64,000 nt of DNA from Phytoseiulus persimilis (Eukaryota; Arthropoda; Arachnida; Mesostigmata; Phytoseiidae): contig CM075101.1 of the NCBI GenBank assembly GCA_037576195.1, forward strand, positions 49,476,001 to 49,540,000, given 5' to 3'. Under the pieces are notes generated by a model, which saw only the letters and a program-made list of their open reading frames with translations, was not told where the DNA came from and did not search any database. This document shows positions 23,608 through 33,958 of the stretch, piece by piece. Position numbers and translations under genes: made by a program. The stretch's first letter is position 1. Every line of letters starts with the position of its first letter.

Positions 23608-23835
23608 TTAGGGCTTTAATTCTGTGCTATACTTTACGACGTTGGTGATGGCGGTGATCTTTGCTGAGCGCCGGGACACGGTTGGGCCGACGGAACATGT
23701 CATTTGAGCGGGTGCCTGTGGAAGAAACTCTTTCATAAAGACGGGGTGTCCCTTATCGACCGGATTCGATGGACGGCTCCCTCCGAAATGTATCGGACCC
23801 TCGAAATTTAGATTTTGGACGGCCGTCACAGTCAT
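23608..23835 (-). CDS. Small ORF, 75 aa, unrecognised, convergent with the 80-aa ORF
   Basis: Minus strand, ATG at 23,835 (context AAACATGA), TAA at 23,608. The product (MTVTAVQNLNFEGPIHFGG.., ..KITAITNVVKYSTELKP) is soluble and mildly basic, with no motif I can name. It ends 3 nt from the AATAAA of the opposing ORF. Probably chance, but kept because it looks protein-like along its whole length. Confidence 0.2.
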   Translation of the reverse strand: MTVTAVQNLNFEGPIHFGGSRPSNPVDKGHPVFMKEFLPQAPAQMTCSVGPTVSRRSAKITAITNVVKYSTELKP

Positions 23836-24524
23836 GTTTCCCACAATCTAGCTTTCTTCGGGAACACAAAATCATTTCGGGAATCTAATGGACCCAGTTC
23901 CAGACCGGACCAGGTTTCCGAGCGAAATTGAAGAAAGGCGTAGCGAACCAGTAGCGAATCCCAGTTATAGAACCATGAGAGCTCATCATGACATTCGTTG
24001 CTTCACATTTCCGCGGTCCCCAAGGGGACTAGATCACCTGTTCAATCCATGTCAATCCAAATGGCCCGATACGCAGAGAAGATCACCTAAAAATTAACGA
24101 GGCCCAAAGTTTCGCTCTGTATCCCGTCTCACGTCAAACAGCACGAAAGTGCGATCGCCATCGAATGGGGCTCCCAGACATTCATCATGATAATGCCCTT
24201 GACCATCTTCGAAGAGAGTTACGCGGCACGAATGATGTTCGACTGGTGGTGGCGATCGGTATCGTGGATAAAAAGAGAAACAGACATGACCGTGTGAGGT
24301 GATGTTGCGAGACTGCTGTCACACTCTGAGGGTGCTACTGTGGTCATCAAGGGCTTGAGGCTCATTGTGCCGTGATCATCCAGCGTCTCGGCAAGATACG
24401 GATTTCAACGGTTCAACTCGGCTTCTCACGTCAGGGTGTCCGAGGTTGGCGCATTCCAGCCGGAACTTGTTGCCAATAATTCGTGGGATGTGTCAGCCCC
24501 AGGCATCATTTTCCGTAGTACGGA

Positions 24525-24598
24525 GTACGGCAATTCAATTTCCGTAACGGTCCAGTACGGGAATTCAATTTTTGTACTTTCTGGTACGCAAATTCGGT
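24525..24598. repeat. Degenerate direct repeat with AGTACGG.AATTCAATTT units
   Basis: Two clear copies and a third partial copy of a roughly 35-bp unit, each carrying a TACGG/CCGTA-type word and AATTCAATTT. It abuts the 16-bp hairpin that follows. Confidence 0.4.
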
Positions 24599-24605
24599 AA
24601 CAAAG

Positions 24606-24640
24606 ATCATATGGGGGGCTGTCTCAGCTCCCCATATGAT
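24606..24640. repeat. Perfect-type hairpin, 16-bp stem, 3-nt loop
   Basis: ATCATATGGGGGGCTG and CAGCTCCCCATATGAT pair at 15 of 16 positions around a TCT loop. It is followed on + by TTTTATTACA, which reads as AATAAA on the minus strand. It may be a recent small inverted insertion or a structured 3' end. Confidence 0.55.
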
Positions 24641-24904
24641 TTTTATTACACTCTTTGAGGTGTTTTCCTCGTCGACGGTCAGTTATTCGCGTTGTCCCCG
24701 CAATGCTGGCACGTGAACGGTGTATCCGAGATCGTCTTCCAGAAGCCTTTGTCCAACGTACGGCAGTCTCCACGCTTCGTAACTCCTCTCAGGTCAGCAG
24801 GGTCTTCACAAACGTGCTTCATTATGTGAGCGACATTGAGAGCAGTTGGAGAGGGGCCGAGTACATCAACGACATATATAGTCGCAGTGGACTCGGTGAA
24901 GCGC

Positions 24905-25340
24905 TTACACAGCGATGTCATCTTCTGACTGGGCTAGGGTTCTCTCGTGTATCAGTTTTAAGAGCTGTTTCCGTGCGGATATGGGCCATGTCGGATATCA
25001 GGGCTGGCTCACACTCACGTTTGATGTTCCTCCTCAACGAGGTCGCCCCTCGGTTTGTAGGCAACGTTCAACCGGTACAGGAGTATGTCCCCCTGGGGAG
25101 CCCTCACCTCAGATTCGAAGACATCGTCAACGTACTTCGTCATCATGTTCGAGTCCGAAGATGGCGGCAGCTCCAGCGTTCGAGTCCCCGGTTTCCATCT
25201 CTAATACGGAGATGCCGAGAGCCTTCGTTATACGATTCTGTCAGTACAGTGGGCACGTATCGACATACTTGTTCGTGGTCCTGTTGTTCTCTGTGCAGGT
25301 TTGAAACTTGTCTCGTTATATTCTCCGTGTCTCTCCACAT
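24905..25340 (-). CDS. Tentative three-exon small gene, 74 aa, unrecognised
   Basis: Exons on minus: 25340-25269, 25200-25108, 24964-24905. All three junctions are phase 0 with usable signals: donor CAA/GTATGT, pyrimidine-rich acceptor ending TATTAG, donor GAG/GTGAGG, acceptor GAAACAG. The joined product ends NMMTKYVDDVFESELLKLIH, then ERTLAQSEDDIAV, acidic and helical with a natural-looking C terminus. A minus-strand AATAAA lies about 250 nt downstream (about 24,646). I do not recognise the family, and upstream exons may be missing. It is a by-eye gene model without homology support. Confidence 0.3.
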
Positions 25341-28069
25341 TGACCAAGCTCAATGAAAGACCTTTCGCCACTCAGAGAACCTTAGCCGGAGGTTTTTGAA
25401 CATATTCGAACGACTCGATTCGATACAAGAATGGAAGAATCATTTTCAATGTTGAACCAGACGGCAATGCACGGGGGATGGCACCGATTGTAATCTCAAT
25501 TGGAATCCCTAGGGTTTCAACTCCACTCTTCTGGAAGGAATCAACGACTCGACGATTCATTGCGCAGACTTCATCGCGCGTTCGGATTGCAGGACCTGTG
25601 GTCCTGATTTCTGAAGTCGATTGTGGCTTCAGGATCAAGAGCTCGACGATGGAACCTGTTCTCGTTCATTCAGACGTGATCGCATATCACGTGTCAAATC
25701 AACCCTTCACTCCAGGCGCGAACAAGCTTTCGCCCGATGTTCTGCGTGGCTGGCACAAACGACCAAGAGACAGTCTCGATCTTCCAAGAAAAAAGCCCCG
25801 CAGTTTCTCTCGATTCCTCAAATATTCGCGGGAGTCACAGCATGACTAGGTCATCCTTCCTCACCGATCCTCTCGATCGTTAAGCAGTCCTGGACTGTGG
25901 ACATGAAGGGCCCAGAATCCTCGCTCGGAGCATCCTTCCGAAGGAGCTTGAATTGATGTGTTCATTCCGGGACGAGAACTCTGGAAACACGGAATCCCGC
26001 ATACAAAACAGCCGCAAACAGCGCCGGCTGATTGCGGCAGTGGGATCCTATCCGTCTGTTCTCGTTCAGCAGCCCTTCGCGGCAGACGAGCAGTTTTGCT
26101 CGAGGCGGCAAAGATTTCTGAGCTTGCCGAAATCACTAGCTCGATATTTCTGTGAGATCGGAATTATCAGAGGCTCATTCCTCAATCACGAACACACGTC
26201 CGAAGCGCGATTTGTAGACACTGAGCTCAAGAATGAATGAAACGGAGAAGCGCCCCGAAACAACCCGAAGTCAACTTCGAAGGAAACAGCGGATTAAAAA
26301 CGAGTTGATACGCTTTCCCAATCATGGTGAACACGCCGCGGCTGCCGGAGACGGAGTGAGACCAACATCATTCGGTCGCTCGTTCGAAACAGCGAGCCGC
26401 GTGCGATTTATTCACCGCAAGAGGAGCTCGACGAATGTGCTCGGATCAACGCGGGCTGGTTCCGTGAGAGGGGTGAATTGCCCTTCTGCATCCAGGGATC
26501 ACATTCATTTGTTCTCCCGTCGTCTCGGGATTCCCCCGTCCTTCCGAGGTCCTTCTGCGTTGAACCGAGGCGAAGTGCTAATAGGTACGCGAGTTCAATA
26601 CACGGCTGTTTTCTCATCTGGCTCGCACTCCGGAATGACCTGGACCAGAACGAGTGCACTTTATCTCGATGGGAGTGACGCGAGAGCTTTGTCCGCCCCC
26701 GGTGTTGAAAATTCCTGCTTGTGGTGCCGATAGACGGCTTCCACGCGGTCTGCCAAATCTCTCCGGGAGCTCTCGACTCTCTGAATCGTCCATAGACACT
26801 TAATGTGGATTCCATGTGAGTTCTGATGCACCCTCTTTCCGAATTCTTCGCGCAGCATATTCCGCATTGGCGGAGTTTCAGGCTCTTCGATATTCTGGAT
26901 CGGCAGGTGAACTCACTCGCGAGCCACCCCCTCTTCGTACGGGCTGACGTGATGAACGCTGCTCCGGAACTCAATGAAAAAGGGGCGCGTCACGATTGGG
27001 TACCTTCAAAGTTCCCGTCGGCCACTTGATGTATCAGTCATTTCGCTCCCGGTGTGAGGAGAGTGTGGTGTCTCCGAATCCGTTGAACAGAGGACAGAAC
27101 TAGATCGAATCGCTACCGACGGGGAGCGGAGTCTGTGTTCGACATGGCTAACGGTCTCGCATGGCACGCCATTTGTTGTGTCCGACACAATGGAATCTAA
27201 AGGGTAGCGGCACTCGAGCCCGATAAGCTACAGCAGGAACGACCACAGAAAACAAGACGGTGTTTACGAACCGTACGATCTCTCGAGTTGCATTTGGGAA
27301 GTTTCAAGGCAGTCCGTCACTATTCTTCGTGCACGTGGATAAACCGGATCGCACGTGGCTTCGGTATATTTCGGTATATACATTCGGTATATCACCTGTG
27401 CAACCGGGACTTCCCCATGATCCCGGAGAGGTATGCCATTTGATCAGTAATCGTGGATTAGCTCCCGCTAAGGGAGTCTGGCCCCGGTCAAGCTTGCCGG
27501 GTAAACTTTGGACTTCAACGATGAAATAATTCTCCAGAGAGGACACGAGTTTGGACGAACGTAACTCGGGATGTGGGGTTTTTCCCCATCCGTTTTTCGA
27601 ATGGCAGGCGCCCAGAAGAAATTGAGAATATTCGCTCCTTCAGGAATCTGTGCACTCTTTCGTTCCTTTGCAGGCTTAACACAATCGAGATTTTGGCGTT
27701 TTCCTCATCGCCGTCTGAATACCGTGTTCGTCGAATGGACACGTTCAGGAAAGGCTGCAGAACGGATCCATGAACAGGCATCCTAAATCAACTTGGGTCT
27801 TGCGAGGTCAGTATAAATCCATTGACTCTTCTATCGTTTCCTCTTTGTCATTTCTCGTTTCTTCTTCGCACTTACAGTTCTTCTTTTGAATCATGGGGTC
27901 CCATTTGTGAGTTGCTTCTTCCGGAAGAAAAAGCACCGTTGCTATCACCGCAAACTCTGGCGGTTGTGACTGGCGCATGTTTTCCGATTCTTCTCCATCG
28001 AGAGCCCAACTCTGAATTCTTGAGAAGTCGAAGGAACGAGCTCTGTAGCGTTCTCTCGATGTCGACGAT
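25341..28069. other. Unassigned stretch upstream of FUT8-like copy 1
   Basis: Several ORFs of 80-190 codons lie here on both strands (25.4-25.85, 26.2-27.0, 27.3-27.8 kb). None resembles a known family and most overlap one another in opposite orientation. A short direct repeat of TTCGGTATAT (three times) lies at 27,360-27,395. Promoter elements of FUT8-like copy 1 should lie at the right end. Confidence 0.35.
27360..27395. repeat. Three TTCGGTATAT direct repeats
   Basis: TTCGGTATATTTCGGTATAT followed by CATTCGGTATAT, three copies within 36 bp. A small microsatellite-like array. Confidence 0.5.
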
Positions 28070-31000
28070 ATGTCCTCAAGGAAGAAGAGTGGGAGGCCTC
28101 TGAGGGATTCGAGAGAAGCCGTTACAAGGTTGAGGACCCGAACGGACGGAGGGACCGAGTCAATCCCCGATGTTTCGCCGTCGGAGGCGTTCGTCTCCTG
28201 CTGTTGCTGCCTCTCTCACGAAAATCGCGCTTCCTACGCCCAGGGAGAGCTCGGTGTTACGACACGGTGCTCAGTTCGGATTTGCGCTCCGGTGCCCGCA
28301 CTTTGTTGAGAAGCCATCCCAGAGACACCATGCTTGCTCTGGCTGTTGTTGAGTTGATTGTTTCTCACAGGCCTGCTCGTGTTCATCGTCCTTCTCTTCG
28401 TTATCGAGCTCCTGCCTGGAGGATCTTCGCCTGGTTATGGTCCGTTGATGAGGTAAATCTCCACCTCATCGGCGCTGAGTGTGTGCCTAATATATTCTCC
28501 CTCTACATTGATCCGGATCTCCTCCCCAGTCTGAGGGCTGCAGCTGTGATATGATGATGCATTTTCATGATGGATCGATGAAGGAGTTCCTTTTTCTAGG
28601 CGACATAAAGGGGCAGTCGGAAATCAAGCAGGAGACGAATACCTTCAACGAAGGACTTTTCCTGGAGGAGCAAAGCAAGCACCGCTCCTGGGACCGATTG
28701 ATCATCTGCTGGAATCTGGGTGAGCCTTCTCTCAGGATCAGGATAATGATGTCAAAACTCGTGACTCTTGAACTCAGGAGTTTGAGGAGGCCATGGAGCG
28801 GGAAATACGCGTGAGCGTGGGAGTGCTTCTATGGTTGGACAAACCATGTGTTGGGATCAACCTGCATCATGATTGAGGAAATCTCTCCGAGGGACAAACG
28901 TCTTATTGCTGTCGTGGATAAATTGTCAACGATGCTCGTTGAATTCACGTTCTCTCGAGGCGACCCCATCCGAAGTGAACTGCTCGGTACTACGAAAGTT
29001 GACCCGAACGATTGGAGATTTTCCCACAGTCCGTCGCGGTCTGATCTCTTCCGACGGATTGAGATTCCGGCACGGTTCATTTCTCTCCAGAATTGCGTTT
29101 CCTCGTTTCCAAAAAGAGCGTGAGGCTCATCAGGACCTGGAGGCGATATACCCCTCCACGTTACCAGGTGCGGAACTGACCAGGGGAAGAAACTCCCTAT
29201 CGGAAGAAACAATATTTCCAGATGTTTCACAGATCGCCGTGAGGAGAGCAAACCCATACGATTCTTCCTTCGTTCCCTCGTCTTACAGAACAAGAATTCA
29301 TACAATATGCTCGAGTGGTCGAAGGCCTTCGGGACCTGAACGATTTCCTGACGTCGTCCGAGCTATCTGATCTTTCTAGTGCGGATGTAGTCGCGCACTC
29401 GTTGAGGTACACCAGGTCATTAGAATTGGCTGCAGAGAAACTTGCCGGTCAGAGCACTCAACGCGCTCGGAGCATCATCACACGGCTTCGCGACAGTCTC
29501 CGGGACGCTATCTATAAAAACCAGAACCCCAGCGATTGTTCCGATGTCGAAGCAATCGGATGCAAAGTCGGGGGTAGCAAGGGGTTCGCGGCGGCTTTCG
29601 GTGAAATGACTCATTGTCTGGCGTCTGGCCTCATGCTGAATAAGACGGTTGTTTTCTACTTCTCAAAGTGGGCCTACGCGGGGGAAACTCTCTGGAATGA
29701 ACTCTTCGAACCGATCAGCAGCTGCGAAGCACATCAACTACGGAGGAGCGTCGACTGGAGTTATCCCAAAGGATGGTGGCTTGGTGAGTCTGGAATCTTC
29801 TTCCGTGAAGGTCGAGCGTCTGCACGCAAAACGCGTGTCGGCTTTGAAGCAAGAATCCGTTGAACAGGGTTAATCGAGCGCTCCGTCCATCCCTCGAATT
29901 CCAGAGAGGAAAGACATGACACGTCTCCCTGACTTGATCGCTGGAGATCTGATCTCCTTCCACGGAGATCCTCTGGGTTGGTTTCACGGCCAGCTAGCAT
30001 CGTATATTCTTCGGCCATCGAGGAAGTTCCAGATTGAGCTGGATCGTCGGGTTCGAGCTGTGGATGAGAACCGTGATTACGTCGGGTTCGTGGCCATCCA
30101 TCGGCGAATGTCTTCAGTCTGTTGAACGAAATAGGTATCGGAATAGGTTCCTCGTCCAACCATGAGTCCTGCGACGCGCCATGTTTCCTCCGCACACAGG
30201 CTCCACATTCGGCGGACCGACAAAGGCAGCGAGGCTCTCTTGCGAGACACGAAATTCTATATGAGATACGTGGAAGAGTATTTCCGTAGGGAAACCCTGC
30301 GTAGGGAAATCCAGTCGAAAAAGGTTTATGTAGCAACAGACGATCCCGCAGCCGTGGAAGAGCTCAGGCTTAGGTGAGTACGCTCAGAGACTCCGCCTCT
30401 CCAGCCCGAGATTCACTGACTCAGGGAATAGACTTCGTCCGATGAACGACGAGAGGTCGTCCCGAGGTCTTCAAAGATTCAGTCAGGCGCTCTGATCAGC
30501 TCTCCGCGTCGTTGGTTGCAGCTATCCGAATTTCGAGTTCTCTTCCAATTCTGAAGCCATCGAGCAAGCGAACGACGTTAACTTCAGGACTTCCGATGGG
30601 GCTCTGAGGAACGTCATGATCGACTTCTTTGTGTTGTCTCGATCTCAATTCTTCGCCTGTGCACTGTCGTCAGGGGTGAGTGGTGGGCCGAGGTTTTTTC
30701 TGGCCGGGCCTGGCTAATTCCAGAGATAGAACTCGATCCCCATATGGGAGCAGCAGAGAAATGAGCGAAACGCCAGCACGGAATATAATGTCGATGTGAA
30801 TGTATGATCCGAACAGTTTGCGCGCGTGGCGTACAGTCTCATGCACTACGAGTACTTCGACGCGTGGAAAAGGATTGGATCCCTGGACGTCCCTTTCTAC
30901 TACGCCTACGCGTTCCTACCTGAAAGACTTCCTGTGGAGCCCGTCGAGGACCTCGTCTTGCCCAACGAAGTTGGTTTCAGCCAGTGAGTTGGAATGCATA

Positions 31001-31376
31001 CTTCAATATGGATTTGCATTTTGCCCTGTGGGTGCCTGTGCAATCCCCAACTCGATGTTGTGCGGGAACGCCGTGTCGTGAAATAACCAATGAGAATGGG
31101 GAAAGTCGTTGACCACGTTAGCGAATTCTTACCCGCAGGACACTAGGTGAACTCGATGAGGGGATGGCCTACAGTTTAGCCGTGGAGTACTACTTCGGTT
31201 GGGCCAAGACGAAACTGCTTCCCGACGGGACTGTTCCCACGTACATCGGATCCAAGGTTCAAGCGAAATTCAAGACCGAACAGCCTTTTCGCACAGGTGA
31301 ATATCTCGCATGCGTCGACTCTTTCAAAACGAAGGGGTTGAAGCAGGGAGGCAGTATCAAGGGGACGATGAGCTGA
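28070..31376 (+). CDS. FUT8: Alpha-1,6-fucosyltransferase (FUT8-like), copy 1
   Basis: A Golgi type II membrane enzyme that transfers fucose from GDP-fucose to the innermost GlcNAc of N-glycans. Exons: 28371-28452 (membrane anchor, LLVFIVLLFVIELL), 28544-28719 (stem), 29289-29783, 29905-30085, 30200-30373, 30522-30675, 30817-30983, 31139-31376. Phases agree throughout. A first exon 28070-28088 (MSSRKK, donor GTGGGA) is only a candidate and would give 561 aa (human 575). The catalytic domain shows DPLGWFHGQLASYILRP, the donor-binding LHIRRTDK, VYVATDDP, YPNFEF, NVMIDFFVLSRSQFFACALSSG and RVAYSLM. The last exon (FGWAKTKLLPDGTVPTY) occupies the place of the C-terminal SH3 domain, strongly diverged. 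AATAAA lies 34 nt after the stop. The paralogue at 50-58 kb shares four identical exon lengths. Confidence 0.88.
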
Positions 31377-31409
31377 GTGTTTTCCGCGTACACAGACATG
31401 TATACCCAA

Positions 31410-31415
31410 TAAATA
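31410..31415 (+). terminator. Polyadenylation signal AATAAA (FUT8-like copy 1)
   Basis: Canonical hexamer (CCCAATAAATAG), 34 nt after the copy 1 stop codon, same strand. Confidence 0.7.
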
Positions 31416-32177
31416 GCCTTATGATGAATTTCGAAGATATCTCACGGAGAACGCCAACGTATGAGAGCTCCCCTCGAGAGATAATCGCCTTGGTTCCCTG
31501 CCATACAGCATCTCTTGTTCCCAAAGTCAATTCCTCACGGAGCGCTGTTCAAAAGCATCAAGCCGACCTCAGTGTCCCCCAGAAGACGGTATGTTCAGGA
31601 TTCTTTAGAAGATACTTTCAATGTCGTCCCACGACAGAACTGGCTAGAATCTGTTACCAGAGGAAGAGGAAGAATCGGGGCATCAGTTGCAGATCGACTG
31701 CTATCATGCCTGACTAGATTTCCTATGTGTATCCCATGGGCAACAGCGTTCAGGATCGGGTTGTCTTCGAGATAGGAATGCAGCTTCGCAAAATGTCCAT
31801 TTCAATTTCCATGGCCACGGCAATCAAAATAAGGTTCTCACGGAGTAAGAGTGGCTCTGTGAGCGAGAAACCCTCGAACAATTGACAATCAAGACCCTCA
31901 ATTGGTAGGGGGCTATATCGTAATACTTGGAGCTTACTTCGGAGCTGGTCTGATCACCCAACCAGACGTGACGTCAAATTCAAGCCTCTCTACATGTCTC
32001 ACGGACGACTCCACAATAAACGACCAGGAGCTAGGGTTTGTCTCTGAACTCATCGAGGGACGGCACGTCAGAGTTGAGAAACCGAGTGCGCGACGACAGA
32101 AAATTAGTGAAGGCTAGAATCGCAGAGGATAGATCAGTTCAGATTGCGGTGCCGCGTCGGCATCGCAGAAATGAAAA
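31416..32177. other. Intergenic, no gene recognised
   Basis: Short ORFs only, none resembling a known protein. It separates FUT8-like copy 1 from the foldback element. Confidence 0.4.
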
Positions 32178-33384
32178 CCAGAAGATGTATTGGGTGCGTG
32201 CAAAAGTTCTGAGCGCTAAACTTTGACAGCTCATAACTCCGCTCCCAGAAGACGCAGAAAGATCACAAAAGACTCGAGAAACACGGAATTCGATCCCGGC
32301 GAAACGAAGATAATGACCCCCTGTTTTCTCTTCGGAATCATAGAGTTCGTCGAAATTTAAGCTGTTTCAAAAAAAAATTGAGCCATTCGGCCGCTGGCAA
32401 GCGGAGATATCGGCCTCGGAAGTTTCCATTTTCAGCCCTCTCGATCAATGTTGAGTGGATAGGGAAAATATGGGCCTTCTCAAAAAAGCATACATTAGCT
32501 CAACGCTAAGACTAAATTTCAGAAGCATGCCTTAGCCTGAGACTAAATTCCACAAGCATACATTAGCTCAAGGCTAAGACTAAATTCCAGAAGCATGCCT
32601 TAGCCTAAGACTAAATTCCACAAGCATACATTAGCTCAAGGCTGAGACTAAATTTAAAGAGAGTCAATTAGCTCGAGGATTTTATTCATCATGCTCCTTC
32701 TTCACCCAAAGACGAGCCAATTTGAGATGCCGCATAGCACATCTCATAACCGGGCTCAGAGCTTCGAAAACATGTCATCGGATCCAATTTTCGGCTCTCC
32801 ACCCATAGCTTCGAATTGCGGGCTGGAATCACAAACTTCAGTTCCACTGACACGATTTTCGCTGGGAACTCTTGGACAGCCTGAAACTGGATCATATGAC
32901 ACGTTTTTGAAACTTTGAGCCCGGCTATGAGATGTGCTATGCAATATCTCCAAACTGGCTCGTTTTTTATGGGAGATGGAGCATTTTAGGAAAATACCCA
33001 TATTTTTCCTATGCACTCAACATAGATCGAGAGGGCTAAAAATCGGAACTTCCGGGGACGATCTCTCCGCTCAAGCGGCCGAATCGCTCCATTTTCCTTT
33101 TCGAACAGCTTTATTTTCGACGACCTTCATGATTCCGAAAAAAAACAGGGGGTCATAACCTTAGTTCCGCCGGAATCGGAAAATCGCGATTTTTCGATTC
33201 TCGACCCTTTCAGAAAAAGGCGTTAGCAGACCCTTCGTTGGATCGGAATCGGAGAGCATCCGAAAGTTGACTAAACTTCGCGTATTTTGAGAATTTCATT
33301 ATCTTCCTGCGACTTCTGGGAGCGACGTTATGAGCTGTCAAAGTTCAGCGCTCAGAACTTTTGCACGCAACCAATATCTTCTGG
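32178..33384. mobile_element. Foldback / MITE-type element with long inverted arms
   Basis: The left end CCAGAAGATGTATTGGGTGCGTGCAAAAG is matched in reverse at the right end (CTTTTGCACGCAACCAATATCTTCTGG). Pairing continues through GAGCGCTnAACTTTGACAG and then, with indels, to about 32,480 against about 32,980. A second, inner pair of arms (about 32,715-32,797 and 32,880-32,963) contains CATAGCACATCTCATA/TATGAGATGTGCTATG. No transposase ORF is present, so it is non-autonomous. Inside the arms the boundary reads TA-TTGG..CCAA-TA (32,188 and 33,376), as for a Tc1/mariner-type TA target, but the palindrome extends about 8 bp further out, so the true ends are uncertain. Confidence 0.8.
32485..32655. 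repeat. 68-bp tandem repeat inside the foldback element
   Basis: AGCATACATTAGCTC recurs at 32,487, 32,555 and 32,623 (exact 68-bp period), alternating with a shorter AGCATGCCTTAGCC half-unit; each half ends in GACTAAATT. About 2.5 copies. It sits in the left arm at a point where the right arm has no counterpart, so it is an expansion after the palindrome formed. Confidence 0.85.
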
Positions 33385-33563
33385 CATCGACGTAGGACGA
33401 TACATGAATCATATACCTACTCTTCAAGATGATACTGATTGCCACAGCAGTTCATCTCTTACTTGTGAAGAGACCTGCTCAAGAACACGGGAGTCGTTGG
33501 ACTCATCCATCCAAGGATACGAGTTTCCGAGATACTTGAACGAGGGATTCACCAGATCCGTTG

Positions 33564-33700
33564 TTAGAAGAGAGCGCTAGAAGCGAAGGAACTTTTTGGA
33601 TCACTTCCAGGACTCCGAAGAAAGTATGCAAACGATAGCCTCCGAGCTTCGGTGACACAATTCGTCACACCCTGAACGAGCTCTCGAATCTGATTCTGAT
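33564..33700 (-). CDS. Short ORF downstream of the histone gene, unrecognised
   Basis: Minus-strand ORF read from an internal ATG near 33,698 (MNLDQNQIRELVQGVTNC..) to the stop at 33,564; the open frame extends upstream to about 33,764 without an ATG. The peptide is helical and polar with no family I know. It lies just past the polyadenylation signal assigned to the histone gene and may be chance or part of its 3' flank. Confidence 0.15.
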
Positions 33701-33768
33701 CCAAATTCATTCGCTCTTCAGAACTTCCTGCATGTGAAACGATGCTGAGAGCACGGCGGAGCACTTAT

Positions 33769-33774
33769 TTTATT
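33769..33774 (-). terminator. Polyadenylation signal AATAAA (H2A.X-like gene)
   Basis: TTTATT on + reads AATAAA on the minus strand, about 185 nt downstream of the histone stop. A polyadenylated rather than stem-loop 3' end is usual for replication-independent histone variants. Confidence 0.55.
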
Positions 33775-33958
33775 AAGAACTTATATATCTATGTGATGCC
33801 ACCTCGAAGACCATTTCGAGATTTTGATGACAAAACGCGCTTCGGGAAAATTTCAAAAACATAAAAACTTCCAAGTTAAAAGAATCTCTACGAAATCCTT
33901 GAGCTCCGTCAACAGAGACTCTTGCCCTCCTCTGCCGAAGCAGTCGCCTTGGTTTTTA

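Larger units (their letters stand above)
23845..24900. other. Intergenic, repeat-bearing
   Basis: No gene recognised. It contains a degenerate direct repeat of an AGTACGG.AATTCAATTT.. unit at about 24,525-24,598 and, directly after it, the hairpin at 24,606-24,640. Confidence 0.35.

Noticed and set aside
26408-26974. 188-codon minus-strand ORF
   Set aside because: Composition is Arg/Ser/Cys-rich as expected from chance reading of this sequence; it overlaps a 166-codon + ORF and shows no domain or splice signals.
28070-28128. A longer first exon for FUT8-like copy 1 (MSSRKKSGRPLRDSREAVT, donor AAG/GTTGAG)
   Set aside because: It ends in phase 2 while the membrane-anchor exon needs phase 1. 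The shorter version ending at 28,088 fits the phase and is kept only as a candidate.
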